From Methylobacterium oxalidis (GTDB taxonomy: Bacteria > Pseudomonadota > Alphaproteobacteria > Rhizobiales > Beijerinckiaceae), in the NCBI RefSeq assembly GCF_007992195.1, contig NZ_BJZU01000021.1, forward strand, positions 52,341 to 116,340: a stretch of DNA of 64,000 nt, written 5' to 3'. The notes under the pieces are model-generated. The model was not told the origin of the DNA, did no database searches, and saw only the letters and a list, made by a program, of their open reading frames with translations. Of this stretch, positions 27,525-36,115 are shown piece by piece. Position numbers and translations under genes: made by a program. Each line of letters opens with the position of its first letter. The stretch's first letter is position 1.

Positions 27525-27554
27525 GTCGGGAATAATCGACGCCCGCCGAGGATC
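27525..27554 (+). promoter_or_regulatory. ECF-like promoter element, plus-strand copy
   Basis: GTCGGGAATAA (27525-27535), 15-nt gap, GATC (27551-27554), then ATG of the metallophosphoesterase 45 nt further. Exact inverted copy of the element at 27447-27437. Probably an autoregulated promoter read by the downstream ECF sigma factor; the -10 assignment comes only from aligning the two copies. Confidence 0.6.
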
Positions 27555-27598
27555 AGGATCGGCAGGGACCGGGGTCCCACGTCAGCGGAGCCGGAACA

Positions 27599-28549
27599 AT
27601 GCAGCATCCTGACAATCCGAGCGCGCGGGGAACGATGAGCCGGCGCGGAGTCCTCGAATGCATGACCTGGGCGGGAACCGGGCTCCTCTGGTCGCTCGGA
27701 GGTGGGGTGCCGAGCGCGATGGGCCTGGATCGCGCTCTGGCCGCGGAGGCGCCGCCGGCACCCTTCACCTTCCTGCAGATCAGCGACAGCCATGTCGGCT
27801 TCAACAAGCCGGCCAATCCCGACGCCCTGGGCACGCTGCGCGAGGCGGTGGCCCAGATCCGGCGGCTGCCGGACAAGCCCGCCTTCATCATCCACACCGG
27901 CGACATCAGCCATCTCTCGAAGGATCAGGAGTTCGATGATGCCGACCAGATCCTTCGCGAGATCGGGCTGCCCCTGTTCTTCGTGCCCGGCGAGCACGAC
28001 CTGCTCGATGACGGGCAGGGCCGCTCGTACCTCGACCGCTACGGCAAGGGGACGCGCGGGGCCGGCTGGTACAGCTTCGAGCAGCAGGGCGTCCACTTCA
28101 TCGGCCTCGTCAACGTCGTCGACCTGAAAGCCGGCGGCCTCGGCAACCTCGGGGCCGACCAGCTCGACTGGCTGGAGCGCGACGTGGCGGGGCTCGCCTC
28201 GAGCATGCCCATCGTCGTCTTCGCCCATATTCCCCTCTGGACCGTCTATCCCGAGTGGGGGTGGGGCACGCAGGACGGAGCGCGGGTCCTCGGCTGCCTC
28301 AAGCGCTTCGGCTCGGTCACGGTCCTCAACGGGCACATCCACCAGATCATCCAGAAGGTGGAGGGCAACGTCGCCTTCCACACCGCCCGCTCGACGGCCT
28401 TCCCGCAGCCGGCGCCCGGGACCGCGCCTTCGCCGGGGCCGATGAAGGTGCCGGCCGGCGAGTTGCGCAGGGTGCTCGGGATCACGAGCGTCCGATTCGT
28501 TCGCGGCAGCGAGCCCCTGGCCATCATCGATACGCCGCTCGCCGGGTGA
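27599..28549 (+). CDS. Exported calcineurin-like metallophosphoesterase
   Basis: The 316-residue product has a Tat-like leader (MSRRGVLECMTW then a hydrophobic stretch to ALAAEA) and a complete metal-dependent phosphoesterase set: DSH (ISDSHVGF), GD (HTGDISH), GEHD in place of the usual GNHD (FVPGEHDLL), a downstream His (FAHIPLW) and GHIH (LNGHIHQI). A two-metal hydrolase in the periplasm is expected; the substrate is unknown. An internal ATG at 27635 (MSRRG) is an alternative start and would leave a more typical Tat leader. It is first in an operon with the cupredoxin, ECF sigma and anti-sigma genes, behind an ECF-like promoter. Confidence 0.85.
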   Translation: MQHPDNPSARGTMSRRGVLECMTWAGTGLLWSLGGGVPSAMGLDRALAAEAPPAPFTFLQISDSHVGFNKPANPDALGTLREAVAQIRRLPDKPAFIIHTGDISHLSKDQEFDDADQILREIGLPLFFVPGEHDLLDDGQGRSYLDRYGKGTRGAGWYSFEQQGVHFIGLVNVVDLKAGGLGNLGADQLDWLERDVAGLASSMPIVVFAHIPLWTVYPEWGWGTQDGARVLGCLKRFGSVTVLNGHIHQIIQKVEGNVAFHTARSTAFPQPAPGTAPSPGPMKVPAGELRRVLGITSVRFVRGSEPLAIIDTPLAG

Positions 28550-28583
28550 GCCGGCCGTAACCCTCGTCGACCAGGAGCGTCTC

Positions 28584-28958
28584 ATGCCTTCAGCTCAACG
28601 CTTGCCGCGCCGTCTGGCCGGATGCGGCATCGCCGCGATCATCCTGCAGATCCTCGCCTTCACACCGGCCACAGCAGCGGCGGACCGCACCCTCACCGAT
28701 CCGGTAATCATCCGCATCGACAACTTCACCTTCGCCCCGCAGGCGCTGACCGTCGCGCCGGGAACGCGCGTGACCTGGGTCAACGGCGACGACATCCCCC
28801 ACACGGTCGTGGCGCAGAACAAGCTCTTCCGTTCGAAGACGCTCGATACGGACGACCGCTTCACCTTCACCTTTCAAGCGCCGGGCGAGTACGCGTATTT
28901 CTGCTCCCTGCACCCGCACATGACCGGCACGGTCGTGGTGAAGGCCTCGACGGACTGA
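28584..28958 (+). CDS. Secreted type-1 copper protein (cupredoxin)
   Basis: The 124-residue product has a signal peptide ending near ATAAADR and one plastocyanin/amicyanin-like domain (IIRIDNFTFAPQALTVAPGT, VTWVNGDDIPHTVV). All four type-1 copper ligands are visible: His in IPHTV, then Cys, His and Met in YFCSLHPHMTG. It is a small periplasmic electron carrier or copper-binding protein. The gene lies 34 bp after the phosphoesterase and 47 bp before the sigma factor. Partner proteins are unknown. Confidence 0.88.
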   Translation: MPSAQRLPRRLAGCGIAAIILQILAFTPATAAADRTLTDPVIIRIDNFTFAPQALTVAPGTRVTWVNGDDIPHTVVAQNKLFRSKTLDTDDRFTFTFQAPGEYAYFCSLHPHMTGTVVVKASTD

Positions 28959-29005
28959 CCCGGCCCGGTAGCGAGAGCGGCAACGGCGACCGCAGGAGGT
29001 GCCTC

Positions 29006-29770
29006 ATGACGGGCAGGCTCAGTGTGGCCGGAACGGGTTTGGCGGCGCTTCCCGCCGCCCCCGTCGGCGCCTGGATCGCGTCGATCCTCGTCAATCTCGC
29101 GGCTCTGGGCGCGCTGCTCTCGCGGGCGGTCCCGGCTCCGTCCGAACGCCTGCACCCCGCGGCACCGACCGGGCGCCGAGGCGGTCGCGACGAGCCTGCC
29201 GCCTCGGCGCCCTTGCCGGGCTCCGGCACCGCGTTCCACGAGATCGTGCTGCCCCACCTCGACGCGGCCTACAACCTCGCCCGCTTCCTGACCCGGGACG
29301 CGGACGCCGCCGACGACATCGTGCAGGACGCCTTTCTGCGCGCCTTCCGGGCCTATGGCGGATTCCGGGGCGGCGACCCGCGGGCCTGGCTCCTCGCGAT
29401 CGTGCGCAACTGCGTGCGGAGCTGGGCCAGCGAGCGGGCCCGGATTCGGGAGATCACGGAGCCGCTCGCGACACCGCAGGCGCAGGAGGGAGCAGACGCG
29501 GAAGCGCTCGAACTCGCCGATACCGATCATGGCACGCCGGAGACCGCTCTGCTTCGCGCCAGCGAGGCCGGTCTGATCCGAAGCCTGATCGAGGCGCTGC
29601 CGGAAGCCTTCCGCGAGGTGCTTGTCCTGCGCGAGTTCGACGACCTGTCCTATCGGCAGATCGCCGACATCACCGCGACGCCCATCGGCACGGTGATGTC
29701 GCGCCTCGCAAGGGCGCGGCAGATGCTGGGCACCGCGTGGCGGCGCCAGTGCGGCGAGGATCGGCCATGA
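29006..29770 (+). CDS. ECF sigma factor with hydrophobic N-terminal extension
   Basis: AGGAGGT 6 nt before the ATG at 29006 fixes the start and gives 254 residues. Sigma region 2 ([47 protein letters not shown]) and region 4 ([37 protein letters not shown]) are intact. Unusual is an N-terminal ~70-residue extension with a hydrophobic segment ([20 protein letters not shown], then [11 protein letters not shown]) and a Pro/Arg-rich linker. Ordinary ECF factors are ~170-200 residues and soluble. It overlaps the anti-sigma gene by ATGA, the normal sign of a sigma/anti-sigma pair. Confidence 0.88.
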   Translation: MTGRLSVAGTGLAALPAAPVGAWIASILVNLAALGALLSRAVPAPSERLHPAAPTGRRGGRDEPAASAPLPGSGTAFHEIVLPHLDAAYNLARFLTRDADAADDIVQDAFLRAFRAYGGFRGGDPRAWLLAIVRNCVRSWASERARIREITEPLATPQAQEGADAEALELADTDHGTPETALLRASEAGLIRSLIEALPEAFREVLVLREFDDLSYRQIADITATPIGTVMSRLARARQMLGTAWRRQCGEDRP

Positions 29771-30588
29771 CGGGAGGGCACGATCGGCCCTGCGGCGAGG
29801 ATCCGGCCTCGCTGAACGCGCTCCTCGACGGGGAGCTCGACGCGGTCAACAGCCTGCGGTGCGAGGCCCATGTCGCCCGGTGTCCCGCCTGCGCCGCCGA
29901 ACTCGATCGCCTGCGCGCGTTGCGTCACCGTCTCGCACGCGAGGGGGTCGCCTGGCGCGCGCCGCCCGCGTTGCGCGCCAGAATCCTCGCCGCCCTCGCG
30001 GAAGAGGTCGCGAGAGAGGCCCCCGGTGTCCGGGCCGCTCCGGCGCGGACGCGAGAACCCAACCGTTGGGCCGCGCGCCTGCGCGACGCGGTGGGCCGAT
30101 GGCGTGCCGTGCCCGCGGGCCTCGCCCTCGCCGCAAGCCTCGCGCTCGCCGTCCTGATCAGCCGGCTCGACGAGAGGCCGGACCTGCCGGGTCAGCTTGT
30201 GTCCGGGCATGTCCGCTCGCTTCTGGCGAACCATCTGACGGACGTCCCGACCTCCGACCAGCACACGGTGAAGCCATGGTTCTCCGGGAAGACCGATTTC
30301 TCGCCCCCGGTCGTGGATCTCGACGACCGGGGCTTCACGCTCGTCGGGGGGCGCCTCGACTACATCGAGAACCGGGTCGTGGCCGCACTCATCTACAAGC
30401 GTCGCCAGCACGTCATCAATCTGTTCATGTGGCCCTCCGAAGGCTCGCGGCCGAACGCCCTTGCCAGAGAGGGCTACAACATCCTCGGTTGGCAGCAGGC
30501 CGGGCTCGCGTTCTGGGCCGTATCCGATCTCAACGCGGTCGAACTCAAGGAATTCCAGGACGATTTCGCCGAACGCGCGCCGCACTGA
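29767..30588 (+). CDS. Zinc-finger anti-sigma factor, membrane-anchored
   Basis: The 273-residue partner of the preceding ECF factor. The cytoplasmic N-terminus has the HxxxCxxC anti-sigma zinc motif ([15 protein letters not shown], about residues 32-46), then one membrane helix ([17 protein letters not shown], about 117-133), then a ~135-residue periplasmic domain conserved in alphaproteobacterial anti-sigmas ([39 protein letters not shown]). The periplasmic part is expected to sense envelope stress and release sigma. Last gene of the ECF operon. Confidence 0.88.
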   Translation: MTGGHDRPCGEDPASLNALLDGELDAVNSLRCEAHVARCPACAAELDRLRALRHRLAREGVAWRAPPALRARILAALAEEVAREAPGVRAAPARTREPNRWAARLRDAVGRWRAVPAGLALAASLALAVLISRLDERPDLPGQLVSGHVRSLLANHLTDVPTSDQHTVKPWFSGKTDFSPPVVDLDDRGFTLVGGRLDYIENRVVAALIYKRRQHVINLFMWPSEGSRPNALAREGYNILGWQQAGLAFWAVSDLNAVELKEFQDDFAERAPH

Positions 30589-30744
30589 GATCCGCGCCCG
30601 GCCCGAACCCGGGCCGCGATGCCCACCTCCGGTCTCGGCCCGTCGAGGCGTCGCGCCCGTGAGCTGTGCTATAGCGTGACCTTCGCAAATCCGCGCACGC
30701 ATGCGGCTGCCCGCCCGGGGCCCGCCGCAGCGGCCATCAGCGTC

Positions 30745-32412
30745 ATGTGGTTGACCCCATTCACAGCCTTCCGACGCCTGACGCTCCGCCGAGTCCGGCT
30801 CGGCAGCGGGCTCGTCGTGTTCGGCTACGTGCTCACGCACCTCCTCAACCACGCGCTGGGCAACGTCTCGCTGTCGGCGATGGACGCCGGTCTGGATGTC
30901 GCGTCGGCGATCTGGCTGAACCCGCTCGGGCTTGTCCTGCTCTACGCGGCCCTGACCGCCCACCTCCTGCTCGGCCTCTACGCGCTCTACGAGCGCCGCT
31001 TCTTCCAATGGCGCGTCTCCGAGCTGCTTCAGCTGGTTCTGGGGCTGGCGGTCCCGCTCCTGCTCGCCACCCACGTCGTCGGGACCCGGATCGCCTTCAG
31101 CACGGAAGGGCTCGAGAAGGGCTACGCGCAGGAACTCTACGTCTTCTGGGTCGCCTCGCCCGCGAACGGGGTGATGCAATCCACACTCCTGATCCTCGCC
31201 TGGGTGCATGGATGCCTCGGGTTGTTCTTCTGGCTCCGGCTGAAGCCGGGCTTCTCGACGGTGAGCCCCTGGCTGCTCGCGGGAGCCGTGCTCGTCTCGA
31301 TCCTCGCGCTGCTCGGCTTCGTCCAGGGCGGCCGCAGCATCGCGCTGCTGGCACAGGATCCGGCCTGGAAAGCGGAGGCCCTCGCGCCGATCCACGTGGG
31401 TCAGGCAGACAAGATCGCGCGCCTCAGGGCGATCCGCGACGCCCTGCTGACGAGCTACGGCTCGGCGATCGCCCTCGTCATCGCCGCGCGCGGCCTGCGG
31501 ACCCTCCTGGAGGTGCGGCACGGAACGATCCGCATCAGCTACCCCGACGGGCGCGCGGTCAGGGTGCCGCGCGGCACGAACGTTCTCGAAGCGAGCCGGC
31601 GTCACAACATCCCGCATGCCAGCGTCTGCGGTGGGCGCGGGCGCTGCTCGACCTGCCGTGTCCGGGTGTTCGACGGAGACGACGGGCGCAGCCTGCCCAT
31701 TCCGTCCAAGGCCGAGCAGGCCGTGCTCGACCGCATCGGGGCGACGCCCGGAGTCCGGCTGGCGTGCCAGTTGAACCCGACCCACGATCTCGCCATCACG
31801 CCGCTGTTCCCGCCGCGCCAGCTGCCGGCGCGCAGGGCCGAGCCGGCGCAGGCCGGCGAAGTGCGGTTCATCGTCGCCATGTTCGTCGATCTGCGGGACT
31901 CGACGCGGCTGGCGGAGGAGCGCCTTCCCTACGACACCGTGTTCATCATCAACCGCTTCCTCGGGGCGGTCGGCGACGCGGTGCGCGAGGCGGGCGGATC
32001 GGTCAACCAGTTGCTGGGGGACGGGATGCTCGCGCTGTTCGGCCTGCAGACCGACCCCGAGATGGGGGCACAGCAGGCCCTGCGGGGCGTGGACCTGATC
32101 ACGAAGCACGTCGCCGGCCTGAACCGGCTGCTCGCCGCCGATCTCGGTCAGACCCTGCGCTACGGCTTCGGCCTGCATGCCGGTGCGGCGATCGTCGGTG
32201 AGATGGGGGATCACACGGATGCCCGGTTCACGGCGCTCGGCGACACCGTCAATGTGGCGTCCCGCCTGGAGAGCATGACCAAGTCGCTCGGCTGCATCGC
32301 GCTCGTGTCGGAGGCGGTCTACGCGGCGGCGAAGATTGAGGCGCCGTCACTGCAGGAAGTGCTGCTCCAAGGGCGATCCGAGCCACTGATGGTGAGACGG
32401 GTCGGGCCTTGA
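30745..32412 (+). CDS. Redox-type membrane adenylate cyclase (6TM-5His, 2Fe-2S, class III)
   Basis: From ATG 30745 the protein has 555 residues; an upstream ATG at 30619 adds 42 residues without similarity. The N-terminal half has about six membrane helices with five His (THLLNH, LTAHLL, LLATHVV, AWVHG), the 6TM-5H heme-b anchor pattern known from Sinorhizobium meliloti CyaC. Next comes a ferredoxin-like 2Fe-2S domain (SVCGGRGRCSTCRVRV plus a later Cys in VRLACQ), then a class III cyclase domain (AMFVDLRDSTRL, LGDGMLALFG, GLHAGAAIVGEMG, ALGDTVNVASRLE). Both metal Asp residues and the transition-state Asn/Arg are present. The adenine-specifying Lys (usual NKFIGD) is Gln (NQLLGD), so substrate choice or activity may differ. 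Confidence 0.87.
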   Translation: MWLTPFTAFRRLTLRRVRLGSGLVVFGYVLTHLLNHALGNVSLSAMDAGLDVASAIWLNPLGLVLLYAALTAHLLLGLYALYERRFFQWRVSELLQLVLGLAVPLLLATHVVGTRIAFSTEGLEKGYAQELYVFWVASPANGVMQSTLLILAWVHGCLGLFFWLRLKPGFSTVSPWLLAGAVLVSILALLGFVQGGRSIALLAQDPAWKAEALAPIHVGQADKIARLRAIRDALLTSYGSAIALVIAARGLRTLLEVRHGTIRISYPDGRAVRVPRGTNVLEASRRHNIPHASVCGGRGRCSTCRVRVFDGDDGRSLPIPSKAEQAVLDRIGATPGVRLACQLNPTHDLAITPLFPPRQLPARRAEPAQAGEVRFIVAMFVDLRDSTRLAEERLPYDTVFIINRFLGAVGDAVREAGGSVNQLLGDGMLALFGLQTDPEMGAQQALRGVDLITKHVAGLNRLLAADLGQTLRYGFGLHAGAAIVGEMGDHTDARFTALGDTVNVASRLESMTKSLGCIALVSEAVYAAAKIEAPSLQEVLLQGRSEPLMVRRVGP

Positions 32413-32900
32413 GCGATCTTCAGATGGCTTTTCCGACGTATCGAAATTGTGTCTCCTCATGCCCGCTGCGGTTTAGCTTCTCGCAGGTGGGTGCTGCGGC
32501 GCACGTTCATCACTGATATAGGCGCCTCACAAAACGCAGCGCTTCACGAGAGCGGGTCTTCGAGAAGCCGGTTTTCGGACAGTCTGATCTCACGCATCTC
32601 GACGGCCGGAATTGGCCGTCAGCGGAAGGGCAGCTTTCGGGCGAACTGCCGGGCTAAGCAGACGCCCCACTTCCGCCCACCTCTGTTCTCGCCAAGCCCT
32701 GTTGGAACGTCAGGCATCCAGCGCGCTTCCGATCCGAAAGTGAGCCGATGTCTCATTTGGTCAAGCTGCTTTTCTCGGGGTTCGTATGCTGCATCGCGCT
32801 GCGATCTGATGCCGCTCTCGACACATGCTCACGCGCTCCAGAACACCCGGTCCGGGACACGCGCTGATGGTCGAACGCACCCAAGAAACAGGAGGCCTGC
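32413..32900. other. Intergenic stretch, mostly featureless
   Basis: 488 bp between the cyclase and a small secreted gene. Apart from one short candidate ORF (32748-32867), no gene, RNA or strong promoter is seen. GC content is somewhat lower than in the flanking core genes. Confidence 0.5.
32748..32867 (+). CDS. Possible 39-residue exported peptide or gene stub
   Basis: ATG at 32748 opens a 39-codon frame with a leader-like start (MSHLVKLLFSGFVCCIALRS) followed by a short polar tail. A weak AAGTGAG precedes it. It ends 33 bp before the next secreted gene on the same strand. It may be the 5' stub of a lost secreted protein. Confidence 0.25.
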   Translation: MSHLVKLLFSGFVCCIALRSDAALDTCSRAPEHPVRDTR

Positions 32901-33296
32901 ATGCGCTTCACCTGCATGGCCGCGGTCTCCCTCTTCCTTTTCCTTATTACTTCCCATGCTGCGACTGCGGACATCAAGCGCCACAAGGCGGTCCCGGAAG
33001 TGTTCTGGGGCGAGTGGATTGCGGCTGGTCAATCCTGCATCAAGAACGATCAGCCACCCCTCTCAATCACCGCGTCGACATATACCCGCGCCGACACGCG
33101 ATGCACGATCGACTGGGTTGGTGAAACCGCTGGACGAGCCGGTGCGATCTACTCCGCTCACATGCGCTGCTCGACCGGCGAACAGCCGCAGCCGTCGATT
33201 GCGAACCTGATCCTCGTTTCAGGGGAGAACGGCATGGTCTCGCTGGGGTCGGACTTCAAAAGCCTCCAGAGCTATCAGCGCTGTCCAGCCGAGTGA
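32901..33296 (+). CDS. Small secreted protein of unknown function
   Basis: AGGAGG sits 7 nt before the ATG. The 131-residue product has a signal peptide (MAAVSLFLFLITSHAATA) and a ~108-residue mature part with four Cys, two of which could pair (QSCIKND, TRCTIDW, MRCSTGE, QRCPAE). The pattern GEWI...C...LxITxxTY...C resembles other small alphaproteobacterial periplasmic proteins, but I do not recognise a named family. No operon partner within 100 bp. Confidence 0.65.
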   Translation: MRFTCMAAVSLFLFLITSHAATADIKRHKAVPEVFWGEWIAAGQSCIKNDQPPLSITASTYTRADTRCTIDWVGETAGRAGAIYSAHMRCSTGEQPQPSIANLILVSGENGMVSLGSDFKSLQSYQRCPAE

Positions 33297-33436
33297 GAGC
33301 CGAAGCCGGACAGGAGGTCTCAAGAAGCAGGCCGGGGCGGAATAGCCGTCAGGCGGAGACGCCGAAGCTGAAGCGAGCCACGATAGCACCGGCAGCCGCG
33401 CTGCGCTCGCTCCTGTCAGAACGCAGGAGGTGATCC

Positions 33437-34099
33437 GTGAAGCTCAAAGCGAATCGAACGGAAGCTCAGACTGCACCGGCAACAGGCCTCGGTGGCCCCG
33501 CTGCGAAGATCCCCGAGCATTCATGGACCCGGCGCGCCATCAATGAGGCCGAGCGCTATCTCTGGTTTGCTCTCTACCTCATCGTGGTCTTAGGAACATT
33601 GATCCTGTTCAGTCTCAACATCTACGTCCGCATCGACCACGATGTTCCGCACTACTCGAGTCATCACTTTTACGTGCTTGGCCTGATCAACGCGCTGGTG
33701 TTTGCCAAGATCATGCTGCTGGCCGAGGCGGTAGGCGTCGGCTCCCTACTCATCGGGCGACGCTTGGAGGCGGGACGCCTTGTCACGGTGATCCTTTACC
33801 GCGTGTCGGCATTCACCGTCGTGCTGGTCGCGGCGTACATGGTGGAAGCAGTGCTGGAGGGGGCGTGGCACGGCAAGACGGTAGGACAGGTCCTCCCCGA
33901 GGTTGCCGGAGGCCCGGCGGGCCTCGTCTCGCTTGCCTGGATCTTGCTGGTGGCACTGACGCCCTATTTCGCTTACCGCGAACTCGGTCGGGTGCTCGGC
34001 CACACGAGGTTGCGGACGATCCTGCTGAAGCCCGGCAGCGTAGTCTCAGATGGCGTTGAGTCGCAGGTTCCGACCCGGTCTCCGTTCGCCGCCCCTTGA
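33437..34099 (+). CDS. Four-helix inner-membrane protein, unknown function
   Basis: GTG at 33437 follows an unusually complete Shine-Dalgarno sequence (AGGAGGTGATC), which fixes the start. The 220-residue product has a polar N-terminus, then hydrophobic helices (FALYLIVVLGTLILFSLNIY, HFYVLGLINALVFAKIMLLA, VSAFTVVLVAAYMVEAVL, GLVSLAWILLVALTPYFAY) and a short basic tail. No catalytic motif is visible. The strong ribosome site suggests it is well expressed. It is convergent with the TAXI protein gene. Confidence 0.65.
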   Translation: MKLKANRTEAQTAPATGLGGPAAKIPEHSWTRRAINEAERYLWFALYLIVVLGTLILFSLNIYVRIDHDVPHYSSHHFYVLGLINALVFAKIMLLAEAVGVGSLLIGRRLEAGRLVTVILYRVSAFTVVLVAAYMVEAVLEGAWHGKTVGQVLPEVAGGPAGLVSLAWILLVALTPYFAYRELGRVLGHTRLRTILLKPGSVVSDGVESQVPTRSPFAAP

Positions 34100-34198
34100 A
34101 GACGGTTGCCGTTTCGCTCGACCAGTCCGGTTGCGATCGCGCCGCGGCTCGCTTCAGGATAGGGACAGAAGCACCAAGTCAGCCGAGGCCGTGAACGC

Positions 34199-35608
34199 TC
34201 ACTGCGCCGCGATGAGCGTTGTGGCGGGCCGAAGCCCCGGCTCCCGTGCGAGGCTTGCCCGTCGCTGATCCAGGGTGTGCCGCGCATGCGCCAGGGCCGT
34301 CGAGAAGGCTGACATCCGATCCGTGTCGCCGCCCCCGGGCGAGATGCCCAGAACAGCCGAGACGAGCTGGTGGAATTCCTCGTCCAACGCGGCCAGCCCA
34401 GAGGCGTCCGCGCAAGGCGCCGCATCCGCAATCTCGACCAGCCGCTTGATCGGCCGCCAATCCGCCTCCGACCGGCGCCGGCTCCAGTAGGTCGTCGCGG
34501 CGGCAAACAGCGAGCCGGCGAGGCTGACGGCGACGCCACCGACGTAGAAATATTGCTGGAACTGGTCGAAGAAGCTCTGATCCCCGTTGTTCAGGTAATC
34601 CGCAACACCGGGGTGCACCGGCAGGAGCGACCCCTTGGCGTCCGGGTCGGGCGCCTCGATCTGGTTGGCGAGCGGCGTCAGCGCCATGAACTTGGCCTTC
34701 GTCGTCAGAATCGAGCGGGCAATGGCCGCTGCGACCACATTCGGCATCAGCTCCGGTGCGGCGAACCGATAGGTGACAGCGAGCGTCGTCACGGTGTCGC
34801 TTGGTGTGGCCGGCCTTGCCCGAAGCGCACCAGCAGGCACGTCGATCGACTCGAAGCCGGGAAAGCGTTTGCCGATGGTCTCCGCTTCGTCGAGCGAGAG
34901 GAGTCCCGGTGTGCCCTTCGTCGCGCGGGCGATCGCCGCGACGGCGTCGACGGCCTCGCCCGGTGCTAAAGGACCAACGGCGAGGACGGCCGCCACCTTC
35001 TTCGCCCGGACGGCCTCACCCAGTTCGTCGAGTGACAGGAAGACCCTGCTGACGTCCTTCGCCGGCACGTCGAAGAAGCTCAGCACCGTGTCGAGGATCT
35101 GGGTATTGTAAGCCTGCAATCGCCCGGCCGGAATGCCGACCGTTTTGCCTGCCAAGTTCGCGATGGAGCTGACATGACTCTTGGGCGGCAGGATAAAGCC
35201 GACGACGTCCCGGCGCAGGATGACGATGGTCTGGCCATTGGCAGGCGGTGCCACGTCGCTTCGCACGATGGCAAGGTCGGTGCGGCCCTCTTCCAGCGCT
35301 TTGGCGCTCGCCGCAAGGTCGTCGACCTGCACTAGGTCTAGGTTGATGCGGGGGTGCTGCGTCTTCGCGACCGTCGCGAAGGCGGAGATGAAGCGCTGCG
35401 CCGTACTACCGGGCGGACCCGTGGTGATGCGCAGGTTGGCGTGCGGCGACCAGACGTGAGCCAACCCGAACCCTGCGGCGACGAGGAGCAGCCCCCCGAT
35501 AACAGCGAGGAGGCGGCCCCAGCGTCGACGGCGCGGCACGCGAACGGCGGGCCGCTCCTGGCCCGTCGTCTCAGGACTGGGATCGATGGGCGTTACGTCC
35601 GACATCAT
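34199..35608 (-). CDS. Membrane-anchored TAXI-family solute-binding protein
   Basis: The 469-residue product has a cytoplasmic N-terminus, one membrane helix (LLAVIGGLLLVAAGFGLAHV), a TAXI-type periplasmic binding domain (LRITTGPPGSTAQRF, DLAIVRSDVAPP, LAGKTVGIPAG, STVLSFF-like hinge region, HPGVADYLN) and a second helix near the C-terminus (YFYVGGVAVSLAGSLFAAAT). A ~100-residue cytoplasmic tail follows. Classical TAXI proteins are soluble partners of TRAP permeases; no DctM/DctQ-like gene is nearby. The two-helix form could act as a sensor rather than a transporter subunit, which is inference. GAGAGGGG precedes the ATG. Confidence 0.78.
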   Translation of the reverse strand: MMSDVTPIDPSPETTGQERPAVRVPRRRRWGRLLAVIGGLLLVAAGFGLAHVWSPHANLRITTGPPGSTAQRFISAFATVAKTQHPRINLDLVQVDDLAASAKALEEGRTDLAIVRSDVAPPANGQTIVILRRDVVGFILPPKSHVSSIANLAGKTVGIPAGRLQAYNTQILDTVLSFFDVPAKDVSRVFLSLDELGEAVRAKKVAAVLAVGPLAPGEAVDAVAAIARATKGTPGLLSLDEAETIGKRFPGFESIDVPAGALRARPATPSDTVTTLAVTYRFAAPELMPNVVAAAIARSILTTKAKFMALTPLANQIEAPDPDAKGSLLPVHPGVADYLNNGDQSFFDQFQQYFYVGGVAVSLAGSLFAAATTYWSRRRSEADWRPIKRLVEIADAAPCADASGLAALDEEFHQLVSAVLGISPGGGDTDRMSAFSTALAHARHTLDQRRASLAREPGLRPATTLIAAQ

Positions 35609-35724
35609 TACGCCCCTCTCGTCATTTCGGCCTTGTCGTGCTCGGGGAAGTTACCGGTACAGGTCAGAGCGTTCCCGCGAGGCGCGTCCGGTTCCGTGCA
35701 GACGTCCCCGGCGCCTGACCTTGA

Positions 35725-36018
35725 TCAGCAGTCGTCGCAGACGCCGTCGTGCTTCAGAAGCCTCTGATCGATGCGGTGATCACGCCGATCCAGCTGCCGG
35801 ATCTGCAACCCTTCGCTGCCTCGCAGGACGCCGTCGCTCACATCAAGCGGGGGCGCCGTGATCGAATCCTGCTCCATGCGGTTGATTTGCGCTTCGGTGG
35901 GGATCGTGACCGTGCCCTGAGCAACGCGGACGCTCGGACCCGCCTGCGCTTCTCCTCCGAACGTCCCGAGAAGAAGGGCGATAGTCAACACGCTGCTGCG
36001 TGTCCATGAACTCATCAT
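35725..36018 (-). CDS. Small secreted protein, unknown
   Basis: The start at ATG 36018 is preferred over the long upstream frame because GGAGGCGGAG directly precedes it. The 97-residue product has a signal peptide (SVLTIALLLGTFGGEAQA), then a short charged mature part (VRVAQGTVTIPTEAQINRME, VSDGVLRGSEGLQIRQLDRR) ending GVCDDC, a possible Cys pair. No known domain. Divergent from the RPA remnant. Confidence 0.55.
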   Translation of the reverse strand: MMSSWTRSSVLTIALLLGTFGGEAQAGPSVRVAQGTVTIPTEAQINRMEQDSITAPPLDVSDGVLRGSEGLQIRQLDRRDHRIDQRLLKHDGVCDDC

Positions 36019-36115
36019 CTCCGCCTCCGTACGTTCAGAACTAATGGAGACCTCCCACTCTAGACCTTCTTCGTTCGTTTGACTTGGCCAAAGAGGACAA
36101 ACGTCGAGCGCATAA

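Noticed and set aside
32704..32730. GGAAC-N16-GCTT as a general-stress (EcfG) promoter for the small secreted gene
   Set aside because: The -10 does not match CGTT, and the distance to the ATG is large; too weak to list.
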